Assembly (NCBI GenBank): GCA_963748075.1
Contig: CAVVHQ010000042.1
Location: forward strand, 1-11,452
Direction of reading: 5' to 3'
From: VRUE01 sp963748075
GTDB lineage: Bacteria > Actinomycetota > Thermoleophilia > Solirubrobacterales > 70-9
Length of the DNA stretch: 11,452 nucleotides
The notes below the pieces were generated by a model. The model was not told where the DNA came from, made no database searches, and saw only the letters and a program-made list of their open reading frames with translations. Each line of letters opens with the position of its first letter. Positions within the stretch are counted from its first letter, which is position 1. Below, in pieces: positions 1-6,986 of the stretch. The position numbers were made by a program, and so were the translations under genes.

Positions 1-2
1 AT

Positions 3-680
3 CCAAACACCGAGGGGTTGCTGCGTCGCATCGAGCGGCTGGAGCGAGGGACGGGGGCGTCGTCGGCCGCGGGTCCTGTCGCCGCAGGGGACCCACCGCC
101 CCCTGTGTCGCCACCCACGGCAGATGCCACTTCGGCTGACGCGCCATCGGCTTCCGATCTCGACGCAGCTCCCGCGGGTGGCGTGGGAGAGAGGTCCGGC
201 GAGGCGCGGCGTCCTGATTCTCGCCCCGCCGACTCAGCAGGCAAACCGCCAGACTCATCTGGCGAGAAACCCAGCTCCGAGCCGGAGCCCTCCCCCACGA
301 CAGGACCCGCGGGCCGGAGCGATATCGACCTGGATCAGGTGGTTCGGGTTTGGCCCACCGTGGTCGAAAAGCTGTTGCAGTCGACGCCGGCGCTTGCCGC
401 GTCCTTCGAGGGTGCGCGGCCGGTTGCGGTCGATGCGGAGGGGCGGACGTTGGCGATTGGATTCCCGGCGGCGCACACCTTCAATAAACGCAAGGCGGAG
501 GCGCCGGACAAGCGAGAGCAGCTGGTGGCGGCGCTGGAGGCCGTGCTGGGTCAGAGGCTTCGCCCCGTCTACGTGGTGCTCGATGGCGACGCGGCACCGG
601 AGCCCGAGGGCGAGGGCGTCGACCACGAGGCGCTGCTGGAGAAGGTCAAGAGCGAGTTCGACGCCGAGGAGGTTGGCTAG
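3..680 (+). CDS. dnaX: DNA polymerase III subunit gamma/tau, C-terminal part (5' end outside window)
   Basis: This is the last 225 residues of a clamp-loader subunit; the frame is open to the left edge, so the ATPase core is missing. The visible part opens with LLRRIERLER, the usual end of the DnaX collar region. A Pro/Ser/Ala/Asp-rich low-complexity linker follows (about residues 16-105), then a compact domain (about 108-195) beginning DLDQVVRVWPTVVEKL and containing LAIGFPAAHTFNK, the pattern of actinobacterial DnaX C-terminal domains. An acidic tail ends SEFDAEEVG. In the family the N-terminal part loads the sliding clamp, and tau tails contact helicase and polymerase. Only 3 bases separate it from the YbaB gene, and the order dnaX-ybaB-recR is widely conserved, which supports the call. 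No gamma-producing frameshift signal is visible in this part. Confidence 0.87.
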   Translation, partial: PNTEGLLRRIERLERGTGASSAAGPVAAGDPPPPVSPPTADATSADAPSASDLDAAPAGGVGERSGEARRPDSRPADSAGKPPDSSGEKPSSEPEPSPTTGPAGRSDIDLDQVVRVWPTVVEKLLQSTPALAASFEGARPVAVDAEGRTLAIGFPAAHTFNKRKAEAPDKREQLVAALEAVLGQRLRPVYVVLDGDAAPEPEGEGVDHEALLEKVKSEFDAEEVG

Positions 681-683
681 GAG

Positions 684-1016
684 ATGGCGAGGGGTGGACC
701 GGGGGGCTTCGACGTGAACGCCCTGATGAAGCAGGCGCAGCAGATGCAGGCCCAGATGGAGCAGGCCCAGGAGCAGCTGAAAGATGAGGTCGTCGAGGCG
801 AGCGCCGGGGGCGGCATGGTCAGGGTGAAGATGGGCGGCGACATCACGCTGCGCGAGATCGCGATCGACCCCGAGGCAATCGACCCCGAGGAGCCCGAGA
901 TGCTCGCCGACCTGGTGCAGGCGGCGGTCAACGAGGCGCTGCGCGCCGCCCAGGACCTGGCCGGCTCGAAGATGGGCGGGATCACCGGCGGCCTCGGCGG
1001 CCTGCCTGGGCTTTGA
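684..1016 (+). CDS. YbaB/EbfC family nucleoid-associated protein
   Basis: A 110-residue protein of the YbaB/EbfC family, small dimeric DNA-binding proteins that coat the nucleoid and are encoded between dnaX and recR in many bacteria. The N-terminus is Gly-rich and followed by a Gln/Met-rich helix (MKQAQQMQAQMEQAQEQL, about 15-32). The family core follows, with VVEASAGGGMVRVKMGGD (about 35-52) and the helix DLVQAAVNEALRAAQDL near 77-93. The tail is Gly-rich (GGITGGLGGLPGL). Length is normal. The ATG is preceded by GAGGAGG at 666-672, inside the end of dnaX, and by AGGAG directly before the start. The 3-base gap to dnaX implies one operon and probably coupled translation. Confidence 0.93.
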   Translation: MARGGPGGFDVNALMKQAQQMQAQMEQAQEQLKDEVVEASAGGGMVRVKMGGDITLREIAIDPEAIDPEEPEMLADLVQAAVNEALRAAQDLAGSKMGGITGGLGGLPGL

Positions 1017-1068
1017 GCCGGTGCGGAGGGAGCGTGCATATCTGACTCTTCGCGACCCGAGCACCGGC
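1017..1068 (+). promoter_or_regulatory. Long-range inverted repeat in the ybaB-recR gap
   Basis: Directly after the ybaB stop, GCCGGTGC (1017-1024) is the exact reverse complement of GCACCGGC (1061-1068). The 36-base loop contains GGAGGG followed by GTG-CAT-ATC-TGA at 1034-1045, a possible three-codon reading frame. The downstream arm ends just before GAAGG (1069-1073), the likely recR ribosome binding site. A folded transcript would bring this site close to the stem. It could attenuate or protect the transcript, or simply be chance in GC-rich DNA. Confidence 0.3.
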
Positions 1069-1082
1069 GAAGGCGGCTTGCC

Positions 1083-1685
1083 GTGAGCGCCGAGGGCCCA
1101 GCGCCGCTCTCCCGCCTCGTCGCCGAGCTGTCGCGGCTGCCGGGGATCGGCCGGCGCACCGCGCAGCGGCTCGCCTTCCACATCCTTCGGGCACCGCAGG
1201 AGGAGGCGACCGCGCTCGCCACGGCGATCCGCGAGGTGAAGGAGAAGGTCGGCCTCTGCGAGCAGTGCTTCAACCTCTCCGAGGGCCCGCTCTGCCGGAT
1301 CTGCGCCGACCCCGACCGGGACCGCTCGACGATCTGCGTGGTCGAGGAACCCGCCGACGTGATCCCGATCGAGCGCACCCACGAGTACCGCGGCCTCTAC
1401 CACGTGCTCGGCGGCGCCCTCTCGCCGATCGACGGGATCGACGCGGACGACATCAAGATCGCCGAGTTGCTGAACCGGGTCGAGGGAGGGGGGGTCCGCG
1501 AGGTGGTCCTCGCGACCAACCCGACGACCACCGGCGAGGCCACCGCGCTGCACATCGCCGAGCTGCTCCGCGACAAGGTGGCGGTCACTAGGCTGGCCAG
1601 CGGCCTGCCGATCGGCGCCGACCTCGAGCACGCCGACGAGATCACGCTCGGCAAGGCCCTGAGCGGCCGCCGCGCGCTCGACTGA
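1083..1685 (+). CDS. recR: Recombination mediator protein RecR
   Basis: A 200-residue RecR, normal length. RecR acts with RecO (and RecF) to load RecA on single-stranded DNA gaps. The helix-hairpin-helix motif LPGIGRRTAQRLAF is at 19-32, the four-cysteine zinc finger at C59, C62, C71 and C74, and the Toprim domain at about 82-178 with VVEEPADV, HVLGGALSPIDG and ATNPTTTGEATA. The last motif has Thr where many RecR proteins have Glu (NPTxEGEAT), probably lineage variation. The GTG start is preferred: no other start codon lies between the ybaB stop and it in this frame, GAAGG lies 9 bases upstream, and the protein then aligns at the family's usual N-terminus. It is third in the dnaX-ybaB-recR cluster. 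Confidence 0.96.
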   Translation: MSAEGPAPLSRLVAELSRLPGIGRRTAQRLAFHILRAPQEEATALATAIREVKEKVGLCEQCFNLSEGPLCRICADPDRDRSTICVVEEPADVIPIERTHEYRGLYHVLGGALSPIDGIDADDIKIAELLNRVEGGGVREVVLATNPTTTGEATALHIAELLRDKVAVTRLASGLPIGADLEHADEITLGKALSGRRALD

Positions 1686-1706
1686 CCCGCCGCGCGTCTA
1701 CTCGGG

Positions 1707-1733
1707 GACGGCCGCGTCGGTCGCGGGGCCGTC
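1707..1733. terminator. GC-rich hairpin between convergent recR and hydrolase genes
   Basis: GACGGCCGCG (1707-1716) and CGCGGGGCCGTC (1722-1733) form a stem of about 10 pairs with a two-base bulge and a five-base loop. It lies in the 60-base gap between two converging genes, where a terminator serving both strands would be expected. No T-tract follows on either strand, so this would be a non-canonical terminator. Confidence 0.35.
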
Positions 1734-1745
1734 GCCTGGGTCCAA

Positions 1746-2981
1746 CTAAGGTGGCGGGCCCTCACCGACCTTGTCGCGCTCCAGCCAGGCATGGATCTGC
1801 CGGTACACGTCGGCGTCGTTGAGCACGTGGAAGTGGGTCGCCCCGCCGGCATGGTGGTGGTCCCTGTCGAGCTCGAACGGGATCCGCTCCCCCTTGGCGC
1901 CCTGCCCGGACGCGCTCGGGTAGCGGACCAGCAGGTCGCCGATCAGGTGCCCGAGCGGGTGGGCCGGGTCGCGGCTCAGCGTCGCGGTCACGCAGTAGCA
2001 GTTCGCGGTCTCGAGGAACGGGATGTGGTGGCGGTTGTCATCGAGCAGCGCGTCGGGGTCGCGGTCCTTCCAGTCCTCGTCGACGAGGTAGCCGAAGCGC
2101 AGGTCCTTGATCCCCTCGCTGCGCCCGTTGACGATCCGCGCCAGCGGCCTGGTCTCGGGAAGCCTGCCCAGCGCCCAGCCGGCGACGTTGGCCAGCTTCT
2201 CCAGTGGCGCCCCCAGGTGGGGACTGGCCAGGCAGAAGACGTGGCGAACGTCGCTCGCCCAGCTTTCCCCGGACTGCTCGCCGTAGTGACCGGCGCTGCG
2301 GGCGACCAGCCCGCCCATCGAGTGGCCGACGAGGACGATCTCCTCGACCTCGGTTGGCCACGACTCGACCACGTCGGCGAGCAGCCGCGAGAGGCGGCGA
2401 CCGTTGTCGGAGATGTGCAGGCCGGTGTTGTAGCGAACGTACAGCGGCGTGATGCCGAGGTCGCGCCGCAGGCGCGGCCCGTAGGAGGTCGACCTGCGCC
2501 CGAACATCCACCACGCCTCGTCGGTCTCGCACAGGCCATGGACAAAGACCGCCAGCCGCGGGGTCGCCGCGGGGAACGCGTCGGCCAGGCCGGAACGGTC
2601 GATTGCGATGTCGGCTCCGCGCTCGCGGAGGGTCATCTCGATCGCCAGCTCGCTGCGGTCCCGGTGGAGGAGGTCGCCGTGGAAGCCGCTGAGGGCGCCG
2701 AGGGCGAGGCTGCCCGCAGTCGAATCCGCGAGGCGCTTCTCGCCCGTCTGCGCGGTCCTCGCGAGCCCGGCGCCGGCAAGCCGGCCGAGGCCGCGGTTGA
2801 GGGCGCGCACTCCTTTGTAAGCGACTCCGGCTGCGCCGTTGTGGATCAGCCTTACGGGAGGCCCGCCGACGAACGCGGAGCGGCTGAAGACGGCCCGGTG
2901 CAGCTCCTCGATCCGCGACGCGGTCCCGGCCATCGCCTTGCCGGCGAGGCTGCCGAGCGCTGCGGCTTCCTGGGTCTGCAC
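1746..2981 (-). CDS. Alpha/beta-hydrolase, lipase/esterase-like (PGAP1/DUF676-like fold)
   Basis: A 411-residue serine hydrolase. Residues 1 to about 130 are an Ala/Gly/Arg-rich, largely helical region I do not recognise, with no clear signal peptide. The hydrolase domain starts at AVFVHGLCETDEAWW (HG of the oxyanion loop at 148-149). The nucleophile elbow is LVGHSMGGLVARSAG (Ser221). Asp349 in GDLLVRYPSASG and His383 in THFHVLNDADVY fit the other triad members by position. CLASPHLGAPLEKLAN resembles the segment after the elbow in triacylglycerol lipases and PGAP1-like enzymes. The substrate is probably a lipid or ester, but it cannot be read from sequence. The GTG start is chosen because AGGGAG lies 8 bases upstream; an in-frame ATG at 3149 would run into the divergent gene and adds sequence without family character. 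It converges on recR. Confidence 0.82.
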   Translation of the reverse strand: MQTQEAAALGSLAGKAMAGTASRIEELHRAVFSRSAFVGGPPVRLIHNGAAGVAYKGVRALNRGLGRLAGAGLARTAQTGEKRLADSTAGSLALGALSGFHGDLLHRDRSELAIEMTLRERGADIAIDRSGLADAFPAATPRLAVFVHGLCETDEAWWMFGRRSTSYGPRLRRDLGITPLYVRYNTGLHISDNGRRLSRLLADVVESWPTEVEEIVLVGHSMGGLVARSAGHYGEQSGESWASDVRHVFCLASPHLGAPLEKLANVAGWALGRLPETRPLARIVNGRSEGIKDLRFGYLVDEDWKDRDPDALLDDNRHHIPFLETANCYCVTATLSRDPAHPLGHLIGDLLVRYPSASGQGAKGERIPFELDRDHHHAGGATHFHVLNDADVYRQIHAWLERDKVGEGPPP

Positions 2982-2989
2982 GAATCGAA

Positions 2990-2995
2990 CTCCCT
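2990..2995 (-). promoter_or_regulatory. Ribosome binding site that sets the hydrolase start
   Basis: On the reverse strand AGGGAG is followed by an 8-base spacer and GTG (2981-2979). This is one of the clearest Shine-Dalgarno sites in the window and the main reason for preferring the 411-residue form. The rest of the roughly 100-base divergent gap shows no convincing promoter hexamers. Confidence 0.6.
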
Positions 2996-3081
2996 GACCG
3001 ATTGAGAACGCTGATGGCAAACAGTACCGCGCGTCCCGGCGATGCCTCGAGTGAACGAGTGCCTTTCCGCAAAGAGCGGAT

Positions 3082-3846
3082 ATGCGAGGTTCTGGCGTCC
3101 GCTTGCTTCGCCAAGGTCTCCACGTGGCGACGGGCGCGCCGATAAGCACCGCAGCGGGCGAGGGCTCGCGGGCCGGCGAGCTGGCCCGCGAGGTGTCCTC
3201 TCTTCAGGCCTCCCTGCTCGGCAAGCTGCACGAGGAGCTGGCGGGGGACGACGCGGCGTTCGCCGCCGCCGCGCAGAAGCTGGCCGAGGAGTTCGGCTCG
3301 GTCACCGCGACCGCGATCGACCCGCTCTGGGGGCGCGGCGAGGCCGAGGCGGCGCACGGGGACGAGCGCTACCCGAGCCTCTACAGGCCGAGCCAGATGC
3401 GCCGCCGTCTCGAGCAGCTGATCGAGACGAACCGGCGTTACGAGCATCCCTTCGCGCTGGTCGTCTTCGACGTCGAGGGGCCGGGGGCGCGAAGCGGCGA
3501 CGGCGACCGCGAGACCGCCCTGGTGGTCGTCGGGGCGGCGCTGAGCGACGGCAGCCGGCTGCTCGACGAGACCTTCCGCCTCGAGGAGGACGCGCTCTGC
3601 GTCCTCGCGCCGAACCAGAACACGGTCGGCGGGCTGCAGATGGCGGAGCGGCTGCTGCGCCGGCTCGACGACCTCGAGCAGGCGGGCGGTCTGCAGATCG
3701 GCGTTTCCGCCGGCGTCGTCGCCTGCCCGGAGCACGGCGACGACGCCGAGCAGTTGCTGCACAAGGCCGACGAGGCGATGTGGCGAGCCCAGGCGGCGGG
3801 GCAACCGGTGGGCGTCGGCGCCCTCGGGGCTCCGCAGGACCGCTGA
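3082..3846 (+). CDS. Degenerate GGDEF-domain protein, possible c-di-GMP receptor
   Basis: A 254-residue protein with an N-terminal Ala-rich helical part (about 25-95) and a C-terminal GGDEF-like fold (about 98-243). Fold landmarks are FALVVFDVEG (124-133, one metal Asp kept), FRLEEDALCVLAP (165-177) where RxGGDEF normally sits, GVSAGVVACPEHG (207-219) and ADEAMWRAQAAG (229-240). The signature is EEDAL instead of GGDEF, and the FKxIND...GH...GD substrate segment is lost, so diguanylate cyclase activity is unlikely. R159-L-L-D162 lies exactly five residues before the signature, the canonical position of the c-di-GMP-binding I-site. No membrane segment is seen. The start is uncertain: GTG 3124 has AAGG 7 bases upstream and would remove 14 residues. 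It is divergent from the hydrolase gene. Confidence 0.72.
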   Translation: MRGSGVRLLRQGLHVATGAPISTAAGEGSRAGELAREVSSLQASLLGKLHEELAGDDAAFAAAAQKLAEEFGSVTATAIDPLWGRGEAEAAHGDERYPSLYRPSQMRRRLEQLIETNRRYEHPFALVVFDVEGPGARSGDGDRETALVVVGAALSDGSRLLDETFRLEEDALCVLAPNQNTVGGLQMAERLLRRLDDLEQAGGLQIGVSAGVVACPEHGDDAEQLLHKADEAMWRAQAAGQPVGVGALGAPQDR

Positions 3847-3911
3847 CCCTCCACTCCTCGGTTCGATGAGGTACTTGCTCTTCGTCTGCGAGCCGCTGGC
3901 GGGATAGGGGC

Positions 3912-3942
3912 GGCGCGGACGAGAGCCGTCCGGTCCGGCGCC
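3912..3942 (+). terminator. Possible terminator hairpin after the GGDEF-like gene
   Basis: GGCGCGGAC (3912-3920) pairs with GTCCGGCGCC (3933-3942) with one bulged base and a 12-base loop. It lies 65 bases after the stop codon and before the promoter-like region of the next gene. No U-tract follows. A smaller CCTC/GAGG hairpin sits at 3856-3871. Either could end transcription, but neither is canonical. Confidence 0.28.
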
Positions 3943-3950
3943 ATGCAAGA

Positions 3951-3982
3951 TTGCTGACAGATTCCCGAAATCTGTCCATAAC
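3951..3982 (+). promoter_or_regulatory. Promoter-like region with 21-base dyad before the MerR gene
   Basis: GACAGATT (3956-3963) and AATCTGTC (3969-3976) form a perfect 8-base inverted repeat around CCCGA, AT-richer than its surroundings. It is flanked by TTGCTG (3951-3956) and CATAAC (3977-3982). If these are the -35 and -10 elements, the spacing is 20 bases with the dyad filling it. An over-long spacer holding the operator is the hallmark of MerR-regulated promoters. The hexamers match consensus weakly (3 and 4 of 6), and GAATAC at 3996-4001 is a possible alternative -10. The dyad is the firm part; the promoter reading is inference. Confidence 0.45.
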
Positions 3983-4011
3983 CGGTGTAAACCTCGAATA
4001 CGGCTGGCAGA

Positions 4012-4860
4012 ATGCTGCGCATGCCGGGGATCCGAACCAACGCCGCCGCGGAAGTGCTGGGGGTCAGCCCCAACACGCTGCGCAGCTGGGAGCGTCGCTA
4101 CGGGTACCCGGTCCCGAGGCGCACGCCCGGCAATCACCGCAACTATGAGCTGGTCGAGCTGCAGACGCTGCGCGACGCGCTCGCCGAGACCGGCAACATC
4201 TCTTCGGCGATCGAGCTGGCGCGCCAGCGCCAGGAAACGCCGGCCAACGGCGGCGGCCTGCGCGCCGCCTTCGAGGCCTTCGACGAGGAGGCCGCCGACC
4301 GCGCCGTGGAGGAGAGCCTGGCGCTGCGACCGCTCGAGCGCACCGTTGAGGAGCTGCTGCTGCCGGCGGTCGACGAGCTGGCCGCCGACCCCGACCGCGA
4401 GGCCGAGCTGGAGTTCGCCTCCCGCTGGGCGACCGGCTGGCTGCACGGCGCCCGCCGGCTCGCCTCCACCGCCTCCCGCCCCGCCGGCATCCTGCTGCTC
4501 GACGCGAGCCGCGGCTCCGATGCCGAGGCGGTCCACGCCCAGGCGCTCGACCTCGTCCTACGGCGGGCCGGCTTCCGGGTGCTGATGCTCTCCGACGAGC
4601 TGGGCGAGGAGCGGATGGAGCGGGCCCTGCGGGCCCTCGATCCGACCGCGATCGTCCTCTGCGGCCCCGGCGCCGACACCCCCTCCGCAGTGCAGCTCGT
4701 CCGCAAGATCCGCGACGCGGGCTTCGACGCGCCGCTCTTCGGCTTCCGCGCCACCGGCCTGATCGGCGATGCGGTGCCCAGCGCCGGCGAGCGGCCGAGC
4801 GAGGTGACGGGGATGCTCAACGCGGACCTGCGCCGGCGCGCCACGCAGGCGTTCGCCTAG
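4012..4860 (+). CDS. MerR-family regulator with degenerate B12-binding-like domain
   Basis: A 282-residue regulator with the layout of the CarH/LitR light-responsive group. A MerR helix-turn-helix with wing is at about 7-55 (AAEVLGVSPNTLRSWERRYG, then RTPGNHRNY). A helical bundle spans about 82-150, and a Rossmann-like domain about 158-280 (GILLLDASRG, LRRAGFRVLMLSDELG, PTAIVLCGPGAD). In cobalamin-binding members the Rossmann domain has DxHxxG, whose His ligates cobalt; here the aligned segment is DAEAVH (170-175), with Glu at the His position. The CarH-type Wx9EH of the helical bundle is also not seen: after W139 the aligned pair is Arg-Leu. Canonical B12 photosensing is therefore doubtful. 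ATG 4021 is an alternative start. The stop codon overlaps that of the convergent MMPL gene, and an operator-like dyad lies upstream, suggesting autoregulation. Confidence 0.83.
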   Translation: MLRMPGIRTNAAAEVLGVSPNTLRSWERRYGYPVPRRTPGNHRNYELVELQTLRDALAETGNISSAIELARQRQETPANGGGLRAAFEAFDEEAADRAVEESLALRPLERTVEELLLPAVDELAADPDREAELEFASRWATGWLHGARRLASTASRPAGILLLDASRGSDAEAVHAQALDLVLRRAGFRVLMLSDELGEERMERALRALDPTAIVLCGPGADTPSAVQLVRKIRDAGFDAPLFGFRATGLIGDAVPSAGERPSEVTGMLNADLRRRATQAFA

Positions 4861-6986
4861 CTCCTGTCTCCCGCCGCCTCGCTCACCCCGATCCGGTCGT
4901 GCAGGCGTCGCAGCGGGGCCGGCGCCCACCAGTTCCAGCGACCGAGCAGCCTCATCAGCGAGGGCACGAGCAGGGCGCGGATGATGCTCGCGTCGATCAG
5001 CACGGCCAGCGCCGTTCCCACCCCGTTTATCTTGTTGACGATGATCTGGGAGGTCGCGAAGACGCCGATCGCGACCGCGAACAGCAGGGCCGCCGCGGTG
5101 ACGATCCGCCCGGTGCGCTCCAGCCCGATCGCCACGCACTCGGAGTCCGAGGCGCCGGCGTCGCGCGCCTCCTTGATCCGCGAGAGCAGGAAGACCGCGT
5201 AGTCGGTGGAGAGGCCGAAGGCGAGGGCGAAGAGCAGGATCGGCATCGTCTGCTCGATCGCCCCGCTGCTCGTGTAGTCGAGCAGGCCTTCCAGTCGCCC
5301 GTCCTGGAAGATCAGCACCAGCAGGCCGAAGACGGCGCTCAGGTTGAGCACGTTCATGAGCAGCGACTTGACCGGCAGGATCACCGACCCGGTCATCAGG
5401 AAGAGGATCACAAGGGTGGCGAGGACGATGATCGCGAGGGCGATCGGGAGGTGACGGGCGAGGCTGCCCTGGAAGTCGACGAAGTCGGCGGTCGCCCCGC
5501 CGACCAGCACGGTGACGCCCGGCGGCGGGGCGATCTCGCGGATCGCTTCGACCGTCGACTGGCTCGCCTCGGATTTGAACGGGTTGGCGGAGATCGCCTG
5601 GATTGCGACGACCTGGCGCGAGAGCCGGCGCGGGGGCGCCGCCGCGGCTACGCCGTCGACCCGGCGCACGCGGGCCGCGACCGCGGCTGCGGCCCTCGGC
5701 CCGCCGCCTTCGACGTCGATCCAGATCGGCGTGTCGCGGTAGGGCGGGAACTCCTCGCTGAGCGTGTCGTAGGTCTGCCGGGCGCTCGCCTCCCGGGGCA
5801 GCACGGTGGGGTCGACCGAGTTGAACTTGATGCCGAGGAAGGGCAGCCCGAGCCCGATCAGCAGCAGCGTGCTGAGCGTCGCGATCGGGACGGGGCGACG
5901 CATCACGAAGCGCGAGAGGCGATACCAGAAGCCCTGCGCGTCGGGCCGAGCGTCGGTCTCGGCGCGGCGCCGCAGAAAGCGCGGCGTGAGCGAGTTGACC
6001 CGGGTCCCGAGCAGGGTCAGCACCGCCGGCAGCACGGTGAGCGAGATCAGCGCCGCCAGCAGCGCGACCAGCGAGCCGCCCAGCCCCATCGAGTAGAGGA
6101 AGCGCTGCGGGAAGACGAGCAGCGAGGCGAGGGCGACGGCGACGGTCAGCGCGGAGAACAGGACGGTCCGGCCCGCGGTGGCGAGGACGCGGCGCATCGC
6201 CGCCAGGCCGGGACCGTCCTTGGCGATCTCCTCCCGGTAGCGGGAGACGACGAAGAGGCTGTAGTCGATCGCCAGCCCCAGTCCCAGGCCGGTGGTCAGG
6301 TTGAGGGCGAAGACCGAGATCGAGCCGATCTCGCTGGCGACCCGCAGGACCAGCAGGGTGCCGACGATCGCCAGCAGCCCGATCATCAGCGGCAGCAGCG
6401 CCGCCACCAGGCTGCGGAAGAAGAGCAGGGAGAGCAGCAAGAGCAGCGGAAAGGCGAGCAGCTCCGCTTTCCGCAGGTCCTCCTCGATCTGCTTGTTGAC
6501 CTGCTCCTGAGCTACCGCGGCGCCGCCGACCAGCACGCCGGCCCGGCCGGAGAGGCGGTCGGCGATCGCGGCGCCGGCGTCCTGCCAGGCCTTGTCGTCG
6601 GTCGGCTTCAGCGAGACGGCGAAGTAGGTCGAGCGGCGGTCGCGGGAGATGAAGGCGGGGGAGCGGGTGTCGTACCAGCCGCTCACCGACTCGACGTCGC
6701 CGCGGCGGCGCACGATCGCCTCCAGCGCCTCGACCCGCCTGCGGGTCGGGGGAGCGGCGACCGGAGCGTCCTCGACGACGACCACGACCGCCGGGACGCG
6801 CAGGCCGGCGTCCTCGAGGCGCTCCTTCGCCTTCACCGCGTCGGTCGCGGGATCGTCGGCGCCGTAGGGGTCGAGCCGCGATGCGACCGAGCCGCCGAGC
6901 GCCGCGGCGACCAGGAACAGGGCGATCGCGACGAGGACCACCCGGCGGGCGTTGCGGTCGGCGAGCCGAGCGAGGGCGTCGAACAT
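4857..6986 (-). CDS. MMPL-family RND transporter
   Basis: A 709-residue inner-membrane protein with the twelve-helix, two-repeat layout of MMPL/RND exporters. TM1 is at about 14-32 and the first external domain at about 40-175. TM2-6 fall within 176-327, including GLGLGLAIDYSLFVVSRYRE (233-252). TM7 is at about 366-386 and the second external domain at about 388-510. TM8-12 fall within 512-682, including FGLSTDYAVFLLSRIKE (590-606). The Asp-Tyr pairs D241-Y242 and D595-Y596 match the proton-relay pairs known from MmpL3. Such transporters move lipids, lipid-linked molecules or drugs, driven by protons; the cargo here is unknown. The ATG shares its A with the padR stop (TGATG), so the two genes are translationally coupled and probably controlled by PadR. 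Confidence 0.93.
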   Translation of the reverse strand: MFDALARLADRNARRVVLVAIALFLVAAALGGSVASRLDPYGADDPATDAVKAKERLEDAGLRVPAVVVVVEDAPVAAPPTRRRVEALEAIVRRRGDVESVSGWYDTRSPAFISRDRRSTYFAVSLKPTDDKAWQDAGAAIADRLSGRAGVLVGGAAVAQEQVNKQIEEDLRKAELLAFPLLLLLSLLFFRSLVAALLPLMIGLLAIVGTLLVLRVASEIGSISVFALNLTTGLGLGLAIDYSLFVVSRYREEIAKDGPGLAAMRRVLATAGRTVLFSALTVAVALASLLVFPQRFLYSMGLGGSLVALLAALISLTVLPAVLTLLGTRVNSLTPRFLRRRAETDARPDAQGFWYRLSRFVMRRPVPIATLSTLLLIGLGLPFLGIKFNSVDPTVLPREASARQTYDTLSEEFPPYRDTPIWIDVEGGGPRAAAAVAARVRRVDGVAAAAPPRRLSRQVVAIQAISANPFKSEASQSTVEAIREIAPPPGVTVLVGGATADFVDFQGSLARHLPIALAIIVLATLVILFLMTGSVILPVKSLLMNVLNLSAVFGLLVLIFQDGRLEGLLDYTSSGAIEQTMPILLFALAFGLSTDYAVFLLSRIKEARDAGASDSECVAIGLERTGRIVTAAALLFAVAIGVFATSQIIVNKINGVGTALAVLIDASIIRALLVPSLMRLLGRWNWWAPAPLRRLHDRIGVSEAAGDRS

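Noticed and set aside
2982..3149. Longer hydrolase N-terminus starting at ATG 3149
   Set aside because: It would overlap the divergent gene and adds a Cys/Arg-rich stretch without family character, while GTG 2981 has a good ribosome binding site.
3855..3872. T-loop-like GGTTCGAT in a small stem, suggestive of a tRNA
   Set aside because: There is no acceptor, D or anticodon arm around it, and the upstream side is the coding end of the GGDEF-like gene.
2038..4536. Very long reverse-strand open frame across three genes
   Set aside because: The translation is low-complexity Arg/Gly/Ala-rich sequence with no family motif and runs antisense to well-supported genes; such frames are common in GC-rich DNA.
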